From an uncultured Eubacterium sp. (GTDB lineage: Bacteria; Bacillota; Clostridia; Lachnospirales; Lachnospiraceae): a DNA stretch of 64,000 bases. This document shows positions 6,939-16,569 of the stretch, piece after piece. The stretch is taken from assembly GCA_947178105.1 (NCBI GenBank), contig CAMWXD010000017.1:1-64000 (forward strand), read 5' to 3'. Both the position numbers and the translations under genes were made by a program. Each line of letters starts with the position of its first letter. Position 1 is the stretch's first letter. Under the pieces are notes generated by a model. The model was not told where the DNA came from, ran no database searches, and was given only the letters and a program-made list of their open reading frames with translations.

Positions 6939-8467
6939 TTTTCCCCGCCCTCCTTTTCGAGCAAAAACTTCTTTAGCAGCAGCAAATTTAAAAACGTTTT
7001 CAAACATCCATCTGCATCGTCTGCCGTATCTTGTTTCTTTGTATTCAAGCCTTGCGGCACACAGATTTTTGAGTGTCCAATCACAAAATATTTCCAATAT
7101 GTATGGCACGCCGCTTTAAAGTAACCTTCTGCTGCATCTTGTTCTGAATGATCAAATAAATTCATAAACGCATGTTCGTATGCACACGCATCGATTTCCT
7201 GATTTCTTGCTTTCTGGTTCAAAATGAAAATCAGCTTCTTAAATTTCTGCAACGTATAGATCACAGAATGCACTGTTTTTTCTTTTTCCTTTTCATCTCT
7301 AAGATGCAAGACTTCCCGAAGAACCCCATGCTCTGGATTTGGTACGATTGCCCGAATACTTCTGCCGCTGTGTTTTAATACCTCGATCGCCATATTATTT
7401 TTTTGCGGCATCCCTGTTTTCGCCAAATCGAGCAGTATTCTTGCGTTTGCAAGCGCTTCATACAATGGGTATTTTTTATGCTGGACTGCAATACCAAAAG
7501 AAACGGTAGGGATATATTGCCTGCTTTGTATGGAACTCGCAGCTTCAATCTTATCATGGAACAATTTTGCGATCTTGGCACATAACTCAAATACACTTTT
7601 TCCTTCTGCATTTACCACTGGCGAAAGAAATAATAAATCATCCCCTCCTGCATAGATTGTCATGCCCCCAAAGCCTCCGATTTCTTTACATGCCTCTCCA
7701 TCATATAGCAGACATCCTCTTGAAAATTCTGTTACCTCATGATTTTCAAGTGTTTGCAGAAATTTCCCCATATTATCGCCATCTGCTGCTATCACGGCAT
7801 AGTAGTCTTTTCTTTTTAATTTTTCTGTGATCTTCCCACGCTGGCAGGCGATATCCTCAATCGTCCATAAGCCATTCTGATCCTTTTTTAACTGGTTTTG
7901 ATCCTCTCTGATTCTTTGAAACAGCGGGCTTTTTTTAATGTAAACATTCCCGCTTTTTTCTTCACCAAACAGCAGTTTACGAATCACGTTGTCTGCATGG
8001 TCTTTTGGAAATAACTTCATTAATTCCAGCAAATCCAAATAAGGCGATAAAGCCAATATACAGTTTTGGTTTTGCAGCTCCGCTTCTTCTAATACGATGT
8101 AATGGATCTGGAGATAGCGTTCTAAAAATTCCACTGCCTGCAAGTTCACGAGCTGTTCTGGGAAACATGCAGCCGTATCCCGTTTCACTTTCAAAATAAG
8201 CTGCTGCATCTTCTGGCAGTCATACATCTGTGTGGAAAAAATAATGCGGTCATGAAACTTCCCTATCCCATCACCTGTCTTCTGGGTCTCTTGTCCGAAA
8301 TAAGGAGAATAGATCACTGCATCCGAAAACGCATGGTTTACTTCGATACAGGTTCGCCTTGCCGCATCTGAAAACAGGCTGCTGGCAAACCAAAGTGCTG
8401 CCGGACTGGACGCATCCAGAATCGTATCAAAAATCGGGCCTATTGTAATTCCGACATATCTATGCAT
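6935..8467 (-). CDS. cas10: Cas10/Cmr2, HD-less type III-B signalling subunit with intact GGDD
   Basis: This 510-residue protein begins MHRYVGITIGPIFDTI, typical of Cmr2, but has no N-terminal HD nuclease domain and no HD dyad. The cyclase palm is intact: AADGDNMGK at residues 228-236 (metal-binding Asp) and YAGGDDLLFL with GGDD at 274-277. Target RNA binding normally triggers this active site to make cyclic oligoadenylates or, in some III-B systems, SAM-AMP. Without HD the complex should lack DNase activity and act by messenger synthesis. It is short compared with classic Cmr2 (about 800). The start overlaps cmr1 by 28 bases, with GGTGGTGAAGG upstream. Confidence 0.93.
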   Translation of the reverse strand: MHRYVGITIGPIFDTILDASSPAALWFASSLFSDAARRTCIEVNHAFSDAVIYSPYFGQETQKTGDGIGKFHDRIIFSTQMYDCQKMQQLILKVKRDTAACFPEQLVNLQAVEFLERYLQIHYIVLEEAELQNQNCILALSPYLDLLELMKLFPKDHADNVIRKLLFGEEKSGNVYIKKSPLFQRIREDQNQLKKDQNGLWTIEDIACQRGKITEKLKRKDYYAVIAADGDNMGKFLQTLENHEVTEFSRGCLLYDGEACKEIGGFGGMTIYAGGDDLLFLSPVVNAEGKSVFELCAKIAKLFHDKIEAASSIQSRQYIPTVSFGIAVQHKKYPLYEALANARILLDLAKTGMPQKNNMAIEVLKHSGRSIRAIVPNPEHGVLREVLHLRDEKEKEKTVHSVIYTLQKFKKLIFILNQKARNQEIDACAYEHAFMNLFDHSEQDAAEGYFKAACHTYWKYFVIGHSKICVPQGLNTKKQDTADDADGCLKTFLNLLLLKKFLLEKEGGEN

Positions 8468-9735
8468 TTGACCTTCACCACCTTTTTACCCATATTGTTA
8501 ACTTTATTCCTTAAGTCCCCATTATAATATTCTACATACTTTTCTAAAAACTCCTCAATATCAAATTGGTCCGGTGTAAATAAAGTACCTTTTTTGTCCC
8601 ATAGCTTATTCTCAAACACGAATTTTTTATGGAATATTTCTTTTGGTATTTCTCTCGCTACAATAAACACTACATTTTTTATAATTTTAAAAAAGATCGG
8701 AGACGGAACCCGTTTGATTGCTTCATCGCCAGAAGCTTCATCGGCAGATATCGTTACAGGCACTTTCTCGTTCTTATCATACGGTTTTCCTTCTTGTTTT
8801 TCATAAGAAATGATTTCGCCTGTGCCAAGCATCGCACGCACATACTTTGGGTTTTTATCCTGCCTGTCTTCTTTTGCATTTGGATAACCATTTTTATACA
8901 CTACCGGTGATATCCCATTTTGCTTCATCCATGCTTTTTCATTATCGATATTTTTGGTATGCATATATTCATAAATATAAGACCTGGCAAATCCAGAATA
9001 ATTCTGCCCGGATTTCATAATTCCATAGAACTGCTTTATTTTTTTGAATAGGCCAATGCAATACTTATTTTTCTCTATGTAAGAGCCCGGCGGCACCTCG
9101 TCGAAATTCATCGCATAACATGTTTTCCTATTAATTTTTCCGCCATCTATGGAATCTATAAGATCTTCCAGTAACAAACCTGCGATTTCTTCTTTTTGCG
9201 TTTCATTCAGTGGATTTTGATACTTGCTATCTCTAGGCAGGAAACTGCCAAAACCTTTGTTTTGCATTGTGCCAAAATTTGTGACCAAAAAAAATTCTGT
9301 AAGGTGTGCCTGTATCAGTTTTTTCAGTTCCGCAACAGCACAAAAAATAACAATCTTTGGACTTGAAAAAACTCCCATCTTTTTTCCATCCTGGTTTTCT
9401 CCCATATTTCCGTAATACAATTCATATTTGCACGTTTTATCTTTGGGAGAAAGATCCACAAGTACAGATTGACTGTTTACAACTATATCCATCTTGTAAT
9501 TGAAAGCTCTATGCTCCGGTGAAATGAAAAAAGACGCATATTTTTTTTGCAATTGTTTTTCGTCTGTGCATCCGTCCGCTTTTTTTAATTTTCTTAACAA
9601 AAACCGGTCTAACTTCGGTTTTACTTCACTGGCTCTAAGCGTTACACCTGGATGTCTTTGGTCCGCCTGAAAGTGAATCATCGGGCTTTGCGCCTCTAGC
9701 TGGACTTCCAGGAAGCATCCTTTAAATTTTGCCAT
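8440..9735 (-). CDS. cmr1: Cmr1-like RAMP subunit
   Basis: The 431-residue protein opens with a RAMP-like strand and the loop PMIHFQADQRHPGVTLRAS, then EVKPKLDRFLL, corresponding to the 'x-R-x-x-x-LKP' region of divergent Cmr1 proteins. A glycine-rich stretch FGTMQNKGFGSF (about residues 150-165) is the RAMP G-loop. Cmr1 sits at the crRNA 3' end with Cmr6. Position directly before cas10 and a fold consistent with RAMP support the call, although the sequence differs from archaeal Cmr1. AAGGAGG precedes the ATG. The C-terminus overlaps cas10. Confidence 0.78.
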   Translation of the reverse strand: MAKFKGCFLEVQLEAQSPMIHFQADQRHPGVTLRASEVKPKLDRFLLRKLKKADGCTDEKQLQKKYASFFISPEHRAFNYKMDIVVNSQSVLVDLSPKDKTCKYELYYGNMGENQDGKKMGVFSSPKIVIFCAVAELKKLIQAHLTEFFLVTNFGTMQNKGFGSFLPRDSKYQNPLNETQKEEIAGLLLEDLIDSIDGGKINRKTCYAMNFDEVPPGSYIEKNKYCIGLFKKIKQFYGIMKSGQNYSGFARSYIYEYMHTKNIDNEKAWMKQNGISPVVYKNGYPNAKEDRQDKNPKYVRAMLGTGEIISYEKQEGKPYDKNEKVPVTISADEASGDEAIKRVPSPIFFKIIKNVVFIVAREIPKEIFHKKFVFENKLWDKKGTLFTPDQFDIEEFLEKYVEYYNGDLRNKVNNMGKKVVKVKCIDMSELQ

Positions 9736-9763
9736 AACCTCCTCCTTATCCTATGTCTTTTGC

Positions 9764-10699
9764 CTACTTGATCCGATACCTTCCAAAACCAAAGCTCGTA
9801 TTTTTTCCAATATGGATCAGCTCCCCTGCCAGAAGCAGCGGCAGTACTTCAGGATACCATTCCTCAACCACACAGTACCCTTTGATACCTTTTAAATACA
9901 TGCTCATCTGCCTTCTCTGTGAATAGCGCCTGACACTCATCTTGATACAGCTTTGGCATACAATCTTTGGAATATGGAACTCTTCCTGCTGATAATAAAG
10001 GTTATCCATACCTATATAGCAGTCAAGCATATAGATCCTCCTGCTTGCGGCAATCAGAATCGGCTCCATTTGAAAATCCTGCAAATATGCTCTCTGATAC
10101 TTTAAAGTAACTGGTGTCTGAAAGACAAGCTTATGTTCCAATATACTGTGCGCTAACTGTTTCTGTCTGTATACAACATAATCCAAAATATGGAGAACCT
10201 GATATTGGGATAAGTCAAACTTTCCATCGGAATAAATAATACGCTTTTTGGAATTGGTTACTTCCGCTATCTCATATTTGCCCTGCATATTCCCAATGCC
10301 CACTTTTCCCAGATTGAAAAATGCCTGAAAAAACATATGAAAATAGGCGACTGTCTTTCCAAACAGCAATAAGTTAAATCGCAAACGTGCTCCCTTTAAA
10401 AATTGTCTCTCATAATTCTCACACTCTATGACATAACCAATGCTCCCTCCTGTCGTTACAAATTTTGGTTTTCGTTCGTATTGGGAATAAATGGTTTTCT
10501 GCATCATGCATTCTGACAAAAACATGCATTCCTCGCATACGCCATCTCCTACACAGGAAGACTGCAACAGCATATCTCCCATTCCTCCCCGCAGTGCAGA
10601 CACTTTATTGGAAGGCAGTATCGAATCTTCAATCAATATCACTTCAAAGTGCAGTTTTATATATGGAATATACAGCGCTTCTTTTAACCTCTGATCCAT
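9764..10699 (-). CDS. cas6: Cas6-family pre-crRNA processing endoribonuclease
   Basis: The 311-residue RAMP-like protein ends with GELIHIGKNTSFGFGRYRI, the C-terminal glycine-rich loop characteristic of Cas6 (PF10040-like). A Cys cluster CVGDGVCEEC...C at residues about 50-65 recurs in this Cas6 branch. Cas6 cuts repeat RNA to give the 8-nt 5' tag. The start ATG follows GGAGATGACAGG. It sits 28 bp upstream of cmr1 and 16 bp downstream of the CorA-like gene, so it is part of the operon. Because no array lies in the window, its crRNA substrate must come from elsewhere in the genome. Confidence 0.82.
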   Translation of the reverse strand: MDQRLKEALYIPYIKLHFEVILIEDSILPSNKVSALRGGMGDMLLQSSCVGDGVCEECMFLSECMMQKTIYSQYERKPKFVTTGGSIGYVIECENYERQFLKGARLRFNLLLFGKTVAYFHMFFQAFFNLGKVGIGNMQGKYEIAEVTNSKKRIIYSDGKFDLSQYQVLHILDYVVYRQKQLAHSILEHKLVFQTPVTLKYQRAYLQDFQMEPILIAASRRIYMLDCYIGMDNLYYQQEEFHIPKIVCQSCIKMSVRRYSQRRQMSMYLKGIKGYCVVEEWYPEVLPLLLAGELIHIGKNTSFGFGRYRIK

Positions 10700-10715
10700 C
10701 CTGTCATCTCCTTCG

Positions 10716-12113
10716 TTATGGAATCTGCATCAGAAGCTTGTATGCCTTTTCCGCTATTTTATTTCCTAAATTCGGATAAAGTGCGGCAGCCGCTAATATA
10801 AGCCCGATCACGGCAAGCCTGTTCCCTATGCTGATATTCGCTGCCTCATACAAGCTTTGTAATTTTCCGTCCAAGATTTCCTGTTCCTCTTTCACCAGAA
10901 ACTGTCTTTGAAGAAGCTGATAGATTTCGATTCCCTGTTCCTGTGTTGAAGCTTCCAGGATCAGCAATCGATTTTTAAAGTCAATATACTGTTTTTGTAT
11001 CCAGCTAAGCCTGGCCGCACGAAAGAAACCGATTCCTGATTTCCACCAATTCATTTTGCTGTTTAAACCCGAAACAACTTTTCCAGAATGAGCGGTAAAC
11101 GCGATAATCCCGATCCGCTGTGCCAAAACAAGCGAAGCGATATAACTGTATTCAGCCAAAAACGGCCGCACTACATTTTCATTCACAACTGTTGCATCCG
11201 TTGTAATACAACATAAGGAATATGAAGTAGCGCCATAAAGCGTACCATAATCAGACCATCTTGGATAAACAGCCTTTGTAAACAATTGTTTTCTCATTTC
11301 ACGGTTTTGACAGGTTGCATCCGATGAATCTACAAACAAAATGGAATAAAGCTGTTTTTCATACTCCTGGCTTTCTTCCACTCTTTCGGAAAGCTCCGCA
11401 TCCCGGATCAGAGAAAAGACAAACATCCGATCGTCTGTATGTGGATTCACTTTAATATCATTCTCTCCCGTATTATTCAGATTGCAGTTCAGCAAAGCAA
11501 ACAAAAACCCTGCCTGCTGCAACGCGGTCTTTGCGTCATCTCGATCGGAATACTCTGCTGACGCCTTTTTAAAATCCGTTTTTTGTACCATAGACCCATC
11601 CAAGCAAATGCCAAGCTCATCTGCACATAGCAGCTCCCCATTGCTCAGATACGGCAAAGAAACCCTGCGCCCATAGTCATTGATCCACTTTATATCGGCA
11701 ATATCGTTATAGCTTTGATTCCAAACCTGAATAAACAAGATACCTACGCCATAATCATATACGTGCAGTTGTATCGCAGCAATCGGAAGGCGAAATTCTT
11801 TGCTCCCTTTTTTGAAATAATATTCATAATTCTTCTCTGCTTCAAATGGATAGTCATAAATACTGCAAATATCATTGTATATGAAAATCTCCTTGGCAGA
11901 ATGGCTCAGATACTGATGCAGCATAAAACAATCCGCCACATCCCGATCGTTCGCTTTTGGATCCTGAAAGTTTAAGATCTTTTTTATGCTCTTTTCTTTC
12001 CAGCCTTTCTTTTTTACCATTTCTTTAAATACGCTTTTCTTCCTTTCAAACCGGAATGGCCAAGCAAAAATATGCACACTTTTCGCTTTCATGATTTCGT
12101 CACTTGTTTTCAT
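10716..12113 (-). CDS. CorA-like membrane protein, probable accessory effector of the type III-B system
   Basis: The start was set at the ATG at 12111-12113, with GGGGGAAAAGGA upstream; 18 extra upstream codons lack support. The 465-residue protein has a long soluble N-terminal domain with no recognised motif, a helical segment of about residues 340-430, and a single C-terminal transmembrane stretch (LAVIGLILAAAALY) followed by a short amphipathic tail. This order, soluble domain then long helices then C-terminal membrane helix, is that of CorA-fold channels, which frequently accompany Cmr loci and are thought to be opened by the nucleotide messenger of Cas10. The hallmark GMN motif is absent. 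It is first in the operon. Channel function is inference. Confidence 0.55.
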   Translation of the reverse strand: MKTSDEIMKAKSVHIFAWPFRFERKKSVFKEMVKKKGWKEKSIKKILNFQDPKANDRDVADCFMLHQYLSHSAKEIFIYNDICSIYDYPFEAEKNYEYYFKKGSKEFRLPIAAIQLHVYDYGVGILFIQVWNQSYNDIADIKWINDYGRRVSLPYLSNGELLCADELGICLDGSMVQKTDFKKASAEYSDRDDAKTALQQAGFLFALLNCNLNNTGENDIKVNPHTDDRMFVFSLIRDAELSERVEESQEYEKQLYSILFVDSSDATCQNREMRKQLFTKAVYPRWSDYGTLYGATSYSLCCITTDATVVNENVVRPFLAEYSYIASLVLAQRIGIIAFTAHSGKVVSGLNSKMNWWKSGIGFFRAARLSWIQKQYIDFKNRLLILEASTQEQGIEIYQLLQRQFLVKEEQEILDGKLQSLYEAANISIGNRLAVIGLILAAAALYPNLGNKIAEKAYKLLMQIP

Positions 12114-12225
12114 TCCTTTTCCCCCTCGTTCGGGTTTTACACACCCTCTATTCTTGATCTGTTTCAACTATAACATATGTTTTGTCATTCATCTACATAA
12201 TTTTACAACTATAAATCCGTTCCTC

Positions 12226-13425
12226 CTATAACACATACTGCTCTATTACACAAGCTTCTTCCTTTTCTTCTGTATGCTCTGACGGCTCTGCTGCCTCTTC
12301 CTCTATGCATTGGACGTTTGCGTCTCCCTGTGCAGCCGCCTCCACTGCCTGTTTCTGATTTATACTGCACTTTACGAAAGCACAGCCAATCAGGCATACC
12401 TTTTTTTCAAGCTCCTGTGCCTGGACAGATGGGGCTATCTGGACAGACGCACACGAGACCAGGCTGATTCCTTCCTGGTGGGTGGAAAGCATCTGTGCAT
12501 CCACTGTCACTCTCTGTTTCTTCCAGACAACATCCCCTTTTACGATCTTTAGGCTTCCATAAGAAAGCTCCTTTTCACGCAGCTTTTGAAACTGTTCTTT
12601 TGTAAGATACAACGTGCCTGTTACATACAATCCTTCGATCTGGCTGGCAAGCTCCTGATCAGAAGAAACTACCATGTCGCCTTTGATATAGAGCCGGCTT
12701 CCATATTGAAGCAAACACTCCCTGCTGCATACCGTATCTCCTTTGACAAACCGATAGCCTTTCGGTATAACCTGAAACTTTACGTCCATTGGAAACAGAT
12801 CTATACAGTCCGCAAGCTTTTCCTCCAGCACATACAGCTCCTTTGTCATGATCCGCACGCCTTTTTTTACTAAAAGCGCGATGTCAGCCCGATCGTCGGT
12901 AATCTCCACAGACCTTTCTGCAAAGTAGTTTCCGCCTTCTTTTGCCCGCACTGGGAAGAAACGGTCTATGATCCACTCCTTTTCCATTACGGTCGAACCG
13001 TCTGGATAACACTCGATCCTTCCGTTTACCGAAACCCGGCACAGCACAGCGCTCATGCTTTTTGGACAGCTCAGCCTCCCGTTGACCAAAATATGAAGAA
13101 AGCTTTTCATTACTTCTTCAGTGCCTGGATGAATCACAAGCGTGCCGTTTACACAAAGCAGCTTTTTTTCTGTGCACGGCATGTCCGCAGTAATTTCATA
13201 CAGCCCGTTATACTGCACCAAACCTACCTCCTCCTGTTCCTCCAACTGGATCATGCGGTCAACATTCCATTCCACAGGCAGCGTTTGCAGCAGCGCTTTG
13301 CTCCGTTTATCCACAAGCAAAAACACCGTATTCATATAAATCTTTTCAAACTTTGCCAGTTCTTCTCCATCTGCTTTGCGTGCCTCGCAAACGACACTGT
13401 TTACAAATAACTTTTGTCCGCTCAT
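12226..13425 (-). CDS. Repeat-rich cytoplasmic protein linked to an ECF sigma factor
   Basis: The 399-residue protein lacks a signal peptide and membrane helices. It contains a recurring pattern of short strands with VNG/x-x-G turns, for example LCVNGTLVIHPG, ILVNGRLSC, VSVNGRIECYPDG, LYIKGDMVV, LYVTGTLYL and LKIVKGDVV. These resemble the rungs of a bactofilin-like right-handed beta-helix. The C-terminal 45 residues are acidic (Glu-rich). It starts 18 bp after the sigma-factor gene, so the two are one operon. A role as a polymer-forming scaffold or as a sensor controlling the sigma factor are both possible; I do not recognise a named family. Confidence 0.55.
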   Translation of the reverse strand: MSGQKLFVNSVVCEARKADGEELAKFEKIYMNTVFLLVDKRSKALLQTLPVEWNVDRMIQLEEQEEVGLVQYNGLYEITADMPCTEKKLLCVNGTLVIHPGTEEVMKSFLHILVNGRLSCPKSMSAVLCRVSVNGRIECYPDGSTVMEKEWIIDRFFPVRAKEGGNYFAERSVEITDDRADIALLVKKGVRIMTKELYVLEEKLADCIDLFPMDVKFQVIPKGYRFVKGDTVCSRECLLQYGSRLYIKGDMVVSSDQELASQIEGLYVTGTLYLTKEQFQKLREKELSYGSLKIVKGDVVWKKQRVTVDAQMLSTHQEGISLVSCASVQIAPSVQAQELEKKVCLIGCAFVKCSINQKQAVEAAAQGDANVQCIEEEAAEPSEHTEEKEEACVIEQYVL

Positions 13426-13443
13426 CGTAAATACCTCCTTGTT

Positions 13444-13899
13444 TTATTTTGTCAATACAGACTTTAATTTTTTTCTTGCAGAAAACAGCTTTGCCCTGAC
13501 TGTACCAGGCGGCATTCCAAAAATCCGCCCCAATTCTTTAGAAGAATATCCCTGGCACTGCAAGGCAAACAGCCTGCGTTCATCTTTAGAAAGCTGCATA
13601 AGCGCCTGTTCATAGCCAATTCTCTTATCAGCTTCAAAATCAGCAGCTCCTTCTGGTATGTTTTCTGCCAGCGTTTCGAAGGAAGCATGACGGATGCTGT
13701 CGATATACAGATTTCGAATGGTACGGTACATCCAGGAAACCCGCTGTGCTTCGCTAAGATGCTCCAGCAGCGCCGTATGCTTCATCGCCCGCAAAAAAGC
13801 TTCCTGTACCAGGTCCTCTGCCTGCTGCCCATTCTGTGCCATTGCTTTGCACCATCCAAGCAGTTCTTTGTAATGGGTACTGTACAACTGTTCGATCAT
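13444..13899 (-). CDS. ECF-type sigma-70 factor
   Basis: The start ATG at 13897-13899 follows AGGAGAAAGCAT. The 151-residue protein has region 2 (HYKELLGWC, AEDLVQEAFLRA, WMYRTIRNLYIDSIR) and region 4 (LSKDERRLFALQCQGYSSKELGRIFGMPPGTVRAKLFSARKKL), with nothing between but a short linker, typical of ECF factors. No anti-sigma factor with a zinc-finger or membrane helix is adjacent; the downstream partner is the repeat-rich protein at 12226. An ECF-like promoter at 13933-13960 suggests autoregulation. Confidence 0.88.
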   Translation of the reverse strand: MIEQLYSTHYKELLGWCKAMAQNGQQAEDLVQEAFLRAMKHTALLEHLSEAQRVSWMYRTIRNLYIDSIRHASFETLAENIPEGAADFEADKRIGYEQALMQLSKDERRLFALQCQGYSSKELGRIFGMPPGTVRAKLFSARKKLKSVLTK

Positions 13900-13932
13900 A
13901 TGCTTTCTCCTCTCATGTGCCTTCACTTATAA

Positions 13933-13960
13933 GACGTATGAGGATGGCAAAATGTTGAAA
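13933..13960 (-). promoter_or_regulatory. Possible ECF-type promoter before the sigma factor gene
   Basis: On the minus strand TTTCAAC (13954-13960) and CGTC (13933-13936) are separated by 17 bp, the AAC/CGT arrangement of many ECF promoters. The start codon is 34 bp further on. It is suggestive only. Confidence 0.35.
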
Positions 13961-14030
13961 TATTTTTCCGTTATCAAGTAAATCGGCATACCTTTCCAGC
14001 ACATGAATCACAAAACCCCGCAATTTCATC

Positions 14031-14059
14031 TTGTATTCGCATCAAAAGAGCGATACAAT
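14031..14059 (+). promoter_or_regulatory. Sigma-A-like promoter of the chemotaxis receptor gene
   Basis: TTGTAT (14031-14036), 17-bp spacer, TACAAT (14054-14059). The expected transcript start is only about 14 bases before the ATG, leaving just room for the GGGAGG ribosome site. Confidence 0.55.
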
Positions 14060-14079
14060 AAAACCAAGGGAGGTTTCTT

Positions 14080-16107
14080 ATGATAAAAACACAGACAAAA
14101 CGAACAAACAATAAGAAAAAAATTACAGATGAAATTTTAAAGCAAATCGGGGGAAGCGTTATATTGGTACTTCTGCTCATAGCGGCTGCGGCGGCTGGCA
14201 TGGTCGGCTGGCTGAGCCTTACATCCAAAAAAACAGAGCTGATCGAAGAATCGAATGCCGCTGCCAACCAGATTGCAGGATTTTTAGAGCAATATACCAA
14301 ATGTGTAGAACAGCTTGCCGTCAATCCGCAGGTGCAGTCCGTTTTGCGGGAAACAACAGGAGGAGATACGATGCAGCAGGCACAGGACATGGATACAGTC
14401 ATGGACAATCTGGTTAAAATTGCGCATACCGATACGGAAAATGTCATGGCTGCCTGGATCTCTGACCTGGACACAAGCTCGCTGGCACAGTCCGACGGCT
14501 TTACAAGCGATGAAGGCTGGGATATTACAGGCCGCGGCTGGTATGGATGCATCGAAACAAAACAGCCGGTTTTAACAGAGCCTTATATCGATTCTTCGAC
14601 CGGAAAGATGATCCTAAGCGCCGCAGCCCCGGTGATAGACGATGCGGGAGAAGTCCTGGGCGCAGTCGGCATGGACATTTCCCTGGATCATATGACCAAA
14701 GTCATGAGCGAATACAAAATCGGCAGCAACGGATATATCCTGCTGTTATCGGAAAACGGCACTTTCCTATACCACCCGCAAAACGAGCGCATTCAGAAAA
14801 AGATGCAGGAGACTGATATTTCCCAAAATGCCATTGACGCTGTAAATGCCAAAAGCGACCTGTTTTTAAAGTACAAAGCAGACGGCGTCACAAAATACGG
14901 CTTTTTGCAATGTGCCGGCAGTACCGGGTACCTTGTGCTCAGCAGCCTGCCTCTTTCCGAATATGCTGCCATATTCATTGAAATGCTCATTGCTTTGATT
15001 ATCCTCTTTGCAGCCGGCATCCTGCTCATTGCATTCCGAATTCGCAAAAGCGCTGCCAGCCTGACAAAGCCGATCCTGGAACTGAACGAAACGGCACAGC
15101 AGCTTGCAGACGGCGACCTGGACGTACAGCTTGCGATTACGAATGAAAATGAGATCGGCGAGCTTGCCGCCTCTTTCCAAAAAACAGTCAGCCGCCTGAA
15201 AGAATATATTGTATATATTGACGAGACCGCTGCCGTGCTGGCGCAGCTTGCAGACGGAAAGCTCAGTATCGAATTGAAACATGATTATGCCGGTGAATTC
15301 CAGAAAATCAAAACGGCGCTTCTGAACATCTCCAGTTCGATGAACCAGGTCATGTCAGGCATTCATGAAAGTGCAGAACGCGTATCCATCGGTGCCTCAG
15401 AGCTTGCATCCGCATCCCAGGTTCTTGCAGAAAACGCAGAAGAACAGGCTTCTTCGATTGAACAGCTCACAGAAACGACGAATACGGTTGCCGACCAGGT
15501 AGAGAGCAGCCGCAGCAAAGCAGACGCTTCCGCACAGGCAACCGCGCAGGCTGCTGCAAGGATCGAACAAAACCAGAAAAAAATGAAGCTGATGATGGAT
15601 GCAATGCATAAAATCTACGAGACCTCCCAGCAGGTCGTCGGCATTATCCAGGCAATCGAAGACATCGCTTCACAGACAAACCTGCTGTCACTGAACGCTT
15701 CGATCGAAGCCGCGCGTGCCGGTGAAGCCGGAAAAGGCTTTGCGGTTGTCGCTGATGAAATCGGGAAGCTGGCTCTGGAAAGCTCCAAAGCTGCCAATAC
15801 GACAAAAGAACTGATCGAAATTTCCATGGAAGAGATCAGCAAAGGAAATACCATTGCCATCGGTGCCGTAAACTCCTTGCAGGAATCCGTAGACGCTGTC
15901 AGCCATGTCAATGAAATGATCCAGGAAACAGCAGAAAGCGCGGCTGCCCAGGCTGAAAACATGAAACAGCTCCGCGCAGGGATCAGTGAGATCTCCCGCA
16001 GCATCCAGGATAACTCCTCTGCTTCGCAGGAAACGTCCGCAACCTCGGAAGAGCTCGCTTCGCAGGCGGAACTTCTGAATCAAATGGTACAAAAATTTGA
16101 GCTTTGA
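14080..16107 (+). CDS. Methyl-accepting chemotaxis protein with Cache sensor
   Basis: This 675-residue receptor has a short cytoplasmic N-terminus, TM1 at about residues 25-47, a periplasmic-type (extracellular) dCache-like domain to about 300 (including DITGRGWY and [14 protein letters not shown], typical of Cache ligand pockets), TM2 at about 305-325, a HAMP domain ([19 protein letters not shown]), and a cytoplasmic signalling domain. The hairpin tip around residue 548 reads [21 protein letters not shown], the conserved CheA/CheW contact. No che or flagellar genes are nearby, so it is an orphan receptor. The Cache type suggests a small organic ligand such as an amino acid or carboxylate, which is not determinable here. 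Confidence 0.93.
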   Translation: MIKTQTKRTNNKKKITDEILKQIGGSVILVLLLIAAAAAGMVGWLSLTSKKTELIEESNAAANQIAGFLEQYTKCVEQLAVNPQVQSVLRETTGGDTMQQAQDMDTVMDNLVKIAHTDTENVMAAWISDLDTSSLAQSDGFTSDEGWDITGRGWYGCIETKQPVLTEPYIDSSTGKMILSAAAPVIDDAGEVLGAVGMDISLDHMTKVMSEYKIGSNGYILLLSENGTFLYHPQNERIQKKMQETDISQNAIDAVNAKSDLFLKYKADGVTKYGFLQCAGSTGYLVLSSLPLSEYAAIFIEMLIALIILFAAGILLIAFRIRKSAASLTKPILELNETAQQLADGDLDVQLAITNENEIGELAASFQKTVSRLKEYIVYIDETAAVLAQLADGKLSIELKHDYAGEFQKIKTALLNISSSMNQVMSGIHESAERVSIGASELASASQVLAENAEEQASSIEQLTETTNTVADQVESSRSKADASAQATAQAAARIEQNQKKMKLMMDAMHKIYETSQQVVGIIQAIEDIASQTNLLSLNASIEAARAGEAGKGFAVVADEIGKLALESSKAANTTKELIEISMEEISKGNTIAIGAVNSLQESVDAVSHVNEMIQETAESAAAQAENMKQLRAGISEISRSIQDNSSASQETSATSEELASQAELLNQMVQKFEL

Positions 16108-16135
16108 AACGAATGACTGCCTGACAACCGCATCA

Positions 16136-16180
16136 CAAAAACAGGGTACTTTCCATATCTGTGATAGAAAGTACCCTGTT
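16136..16180. terminator. Bidirectional hairpin terminator
   Basis: ACAGGGTACTTTC (from 16141) pairs perfectly with GAAAGTACCCTGT (to 16179). On the minus strand a run of five T follows, so it suits termination of the small gene at 16228-16416, while the plus direction would stop the chemotaxis receptor transcript. Confidence 0.65.
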
Positions 16181-16227
16181 ATCCCTGCTGCACAATCGTT
16201 CCATTTTCCTCCATGGCGCGCACCCTG

Positions 16228-16416
16228 CTATCTGCCGCCGTTTAATATGGAAAAATTTCTGTACGCATCCGTATTGCGGTTCAGCGCCAGCAAGCCGTAT
16301 ACCGTCTGCGCCCCATACGCTCTTAAATAATTTGGAAAACGCTCCTTTATGCTGCTGTTTTTCTGTTCCGCCTTTGCCTGAAATACTGTTTTGTTTGTAA
16401 TTGCTGCTGTTGCCAT
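16228..16416 (-). CDS. Small conserved-looking protein of unknown function
   Basis: The start ATG at 16414-16416 is preceded by AAGGAGCGAAACAAT; a longer frame to 16566 lacks a ribosome site. The 62-residue protein is polar with the segment ERFPNYLRAYGAQTVYGLLALNRNTDAY. It has no membrane helix or metal-binding motif. A good ribosome site and a downstream terminator support it as a real gene. The region upstream (16417-16569) may carry its promoter. No family is recognised. Confidence 0.5.
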   Translation of the reverse strand: MATAAITNKTVFQAKAEQKNSSIKERFPNYLRAYGAQTVYGLLALNRNTDAYRNFSILNGGR

Positions 16417-16569
16417 ATTGTTTCGCTCCTTTTCTCTGTCAAAATTTTTCCTGTTTGATTGCCAGGCGCTCCTGACAGAGATCATCATACTGCGAAATCC
16501 TCTTGGATAACAGGTGGTTATTTGACTTTTTTCAAGTCGATATTGACTTGAAATAAATTCCAGCACTTA

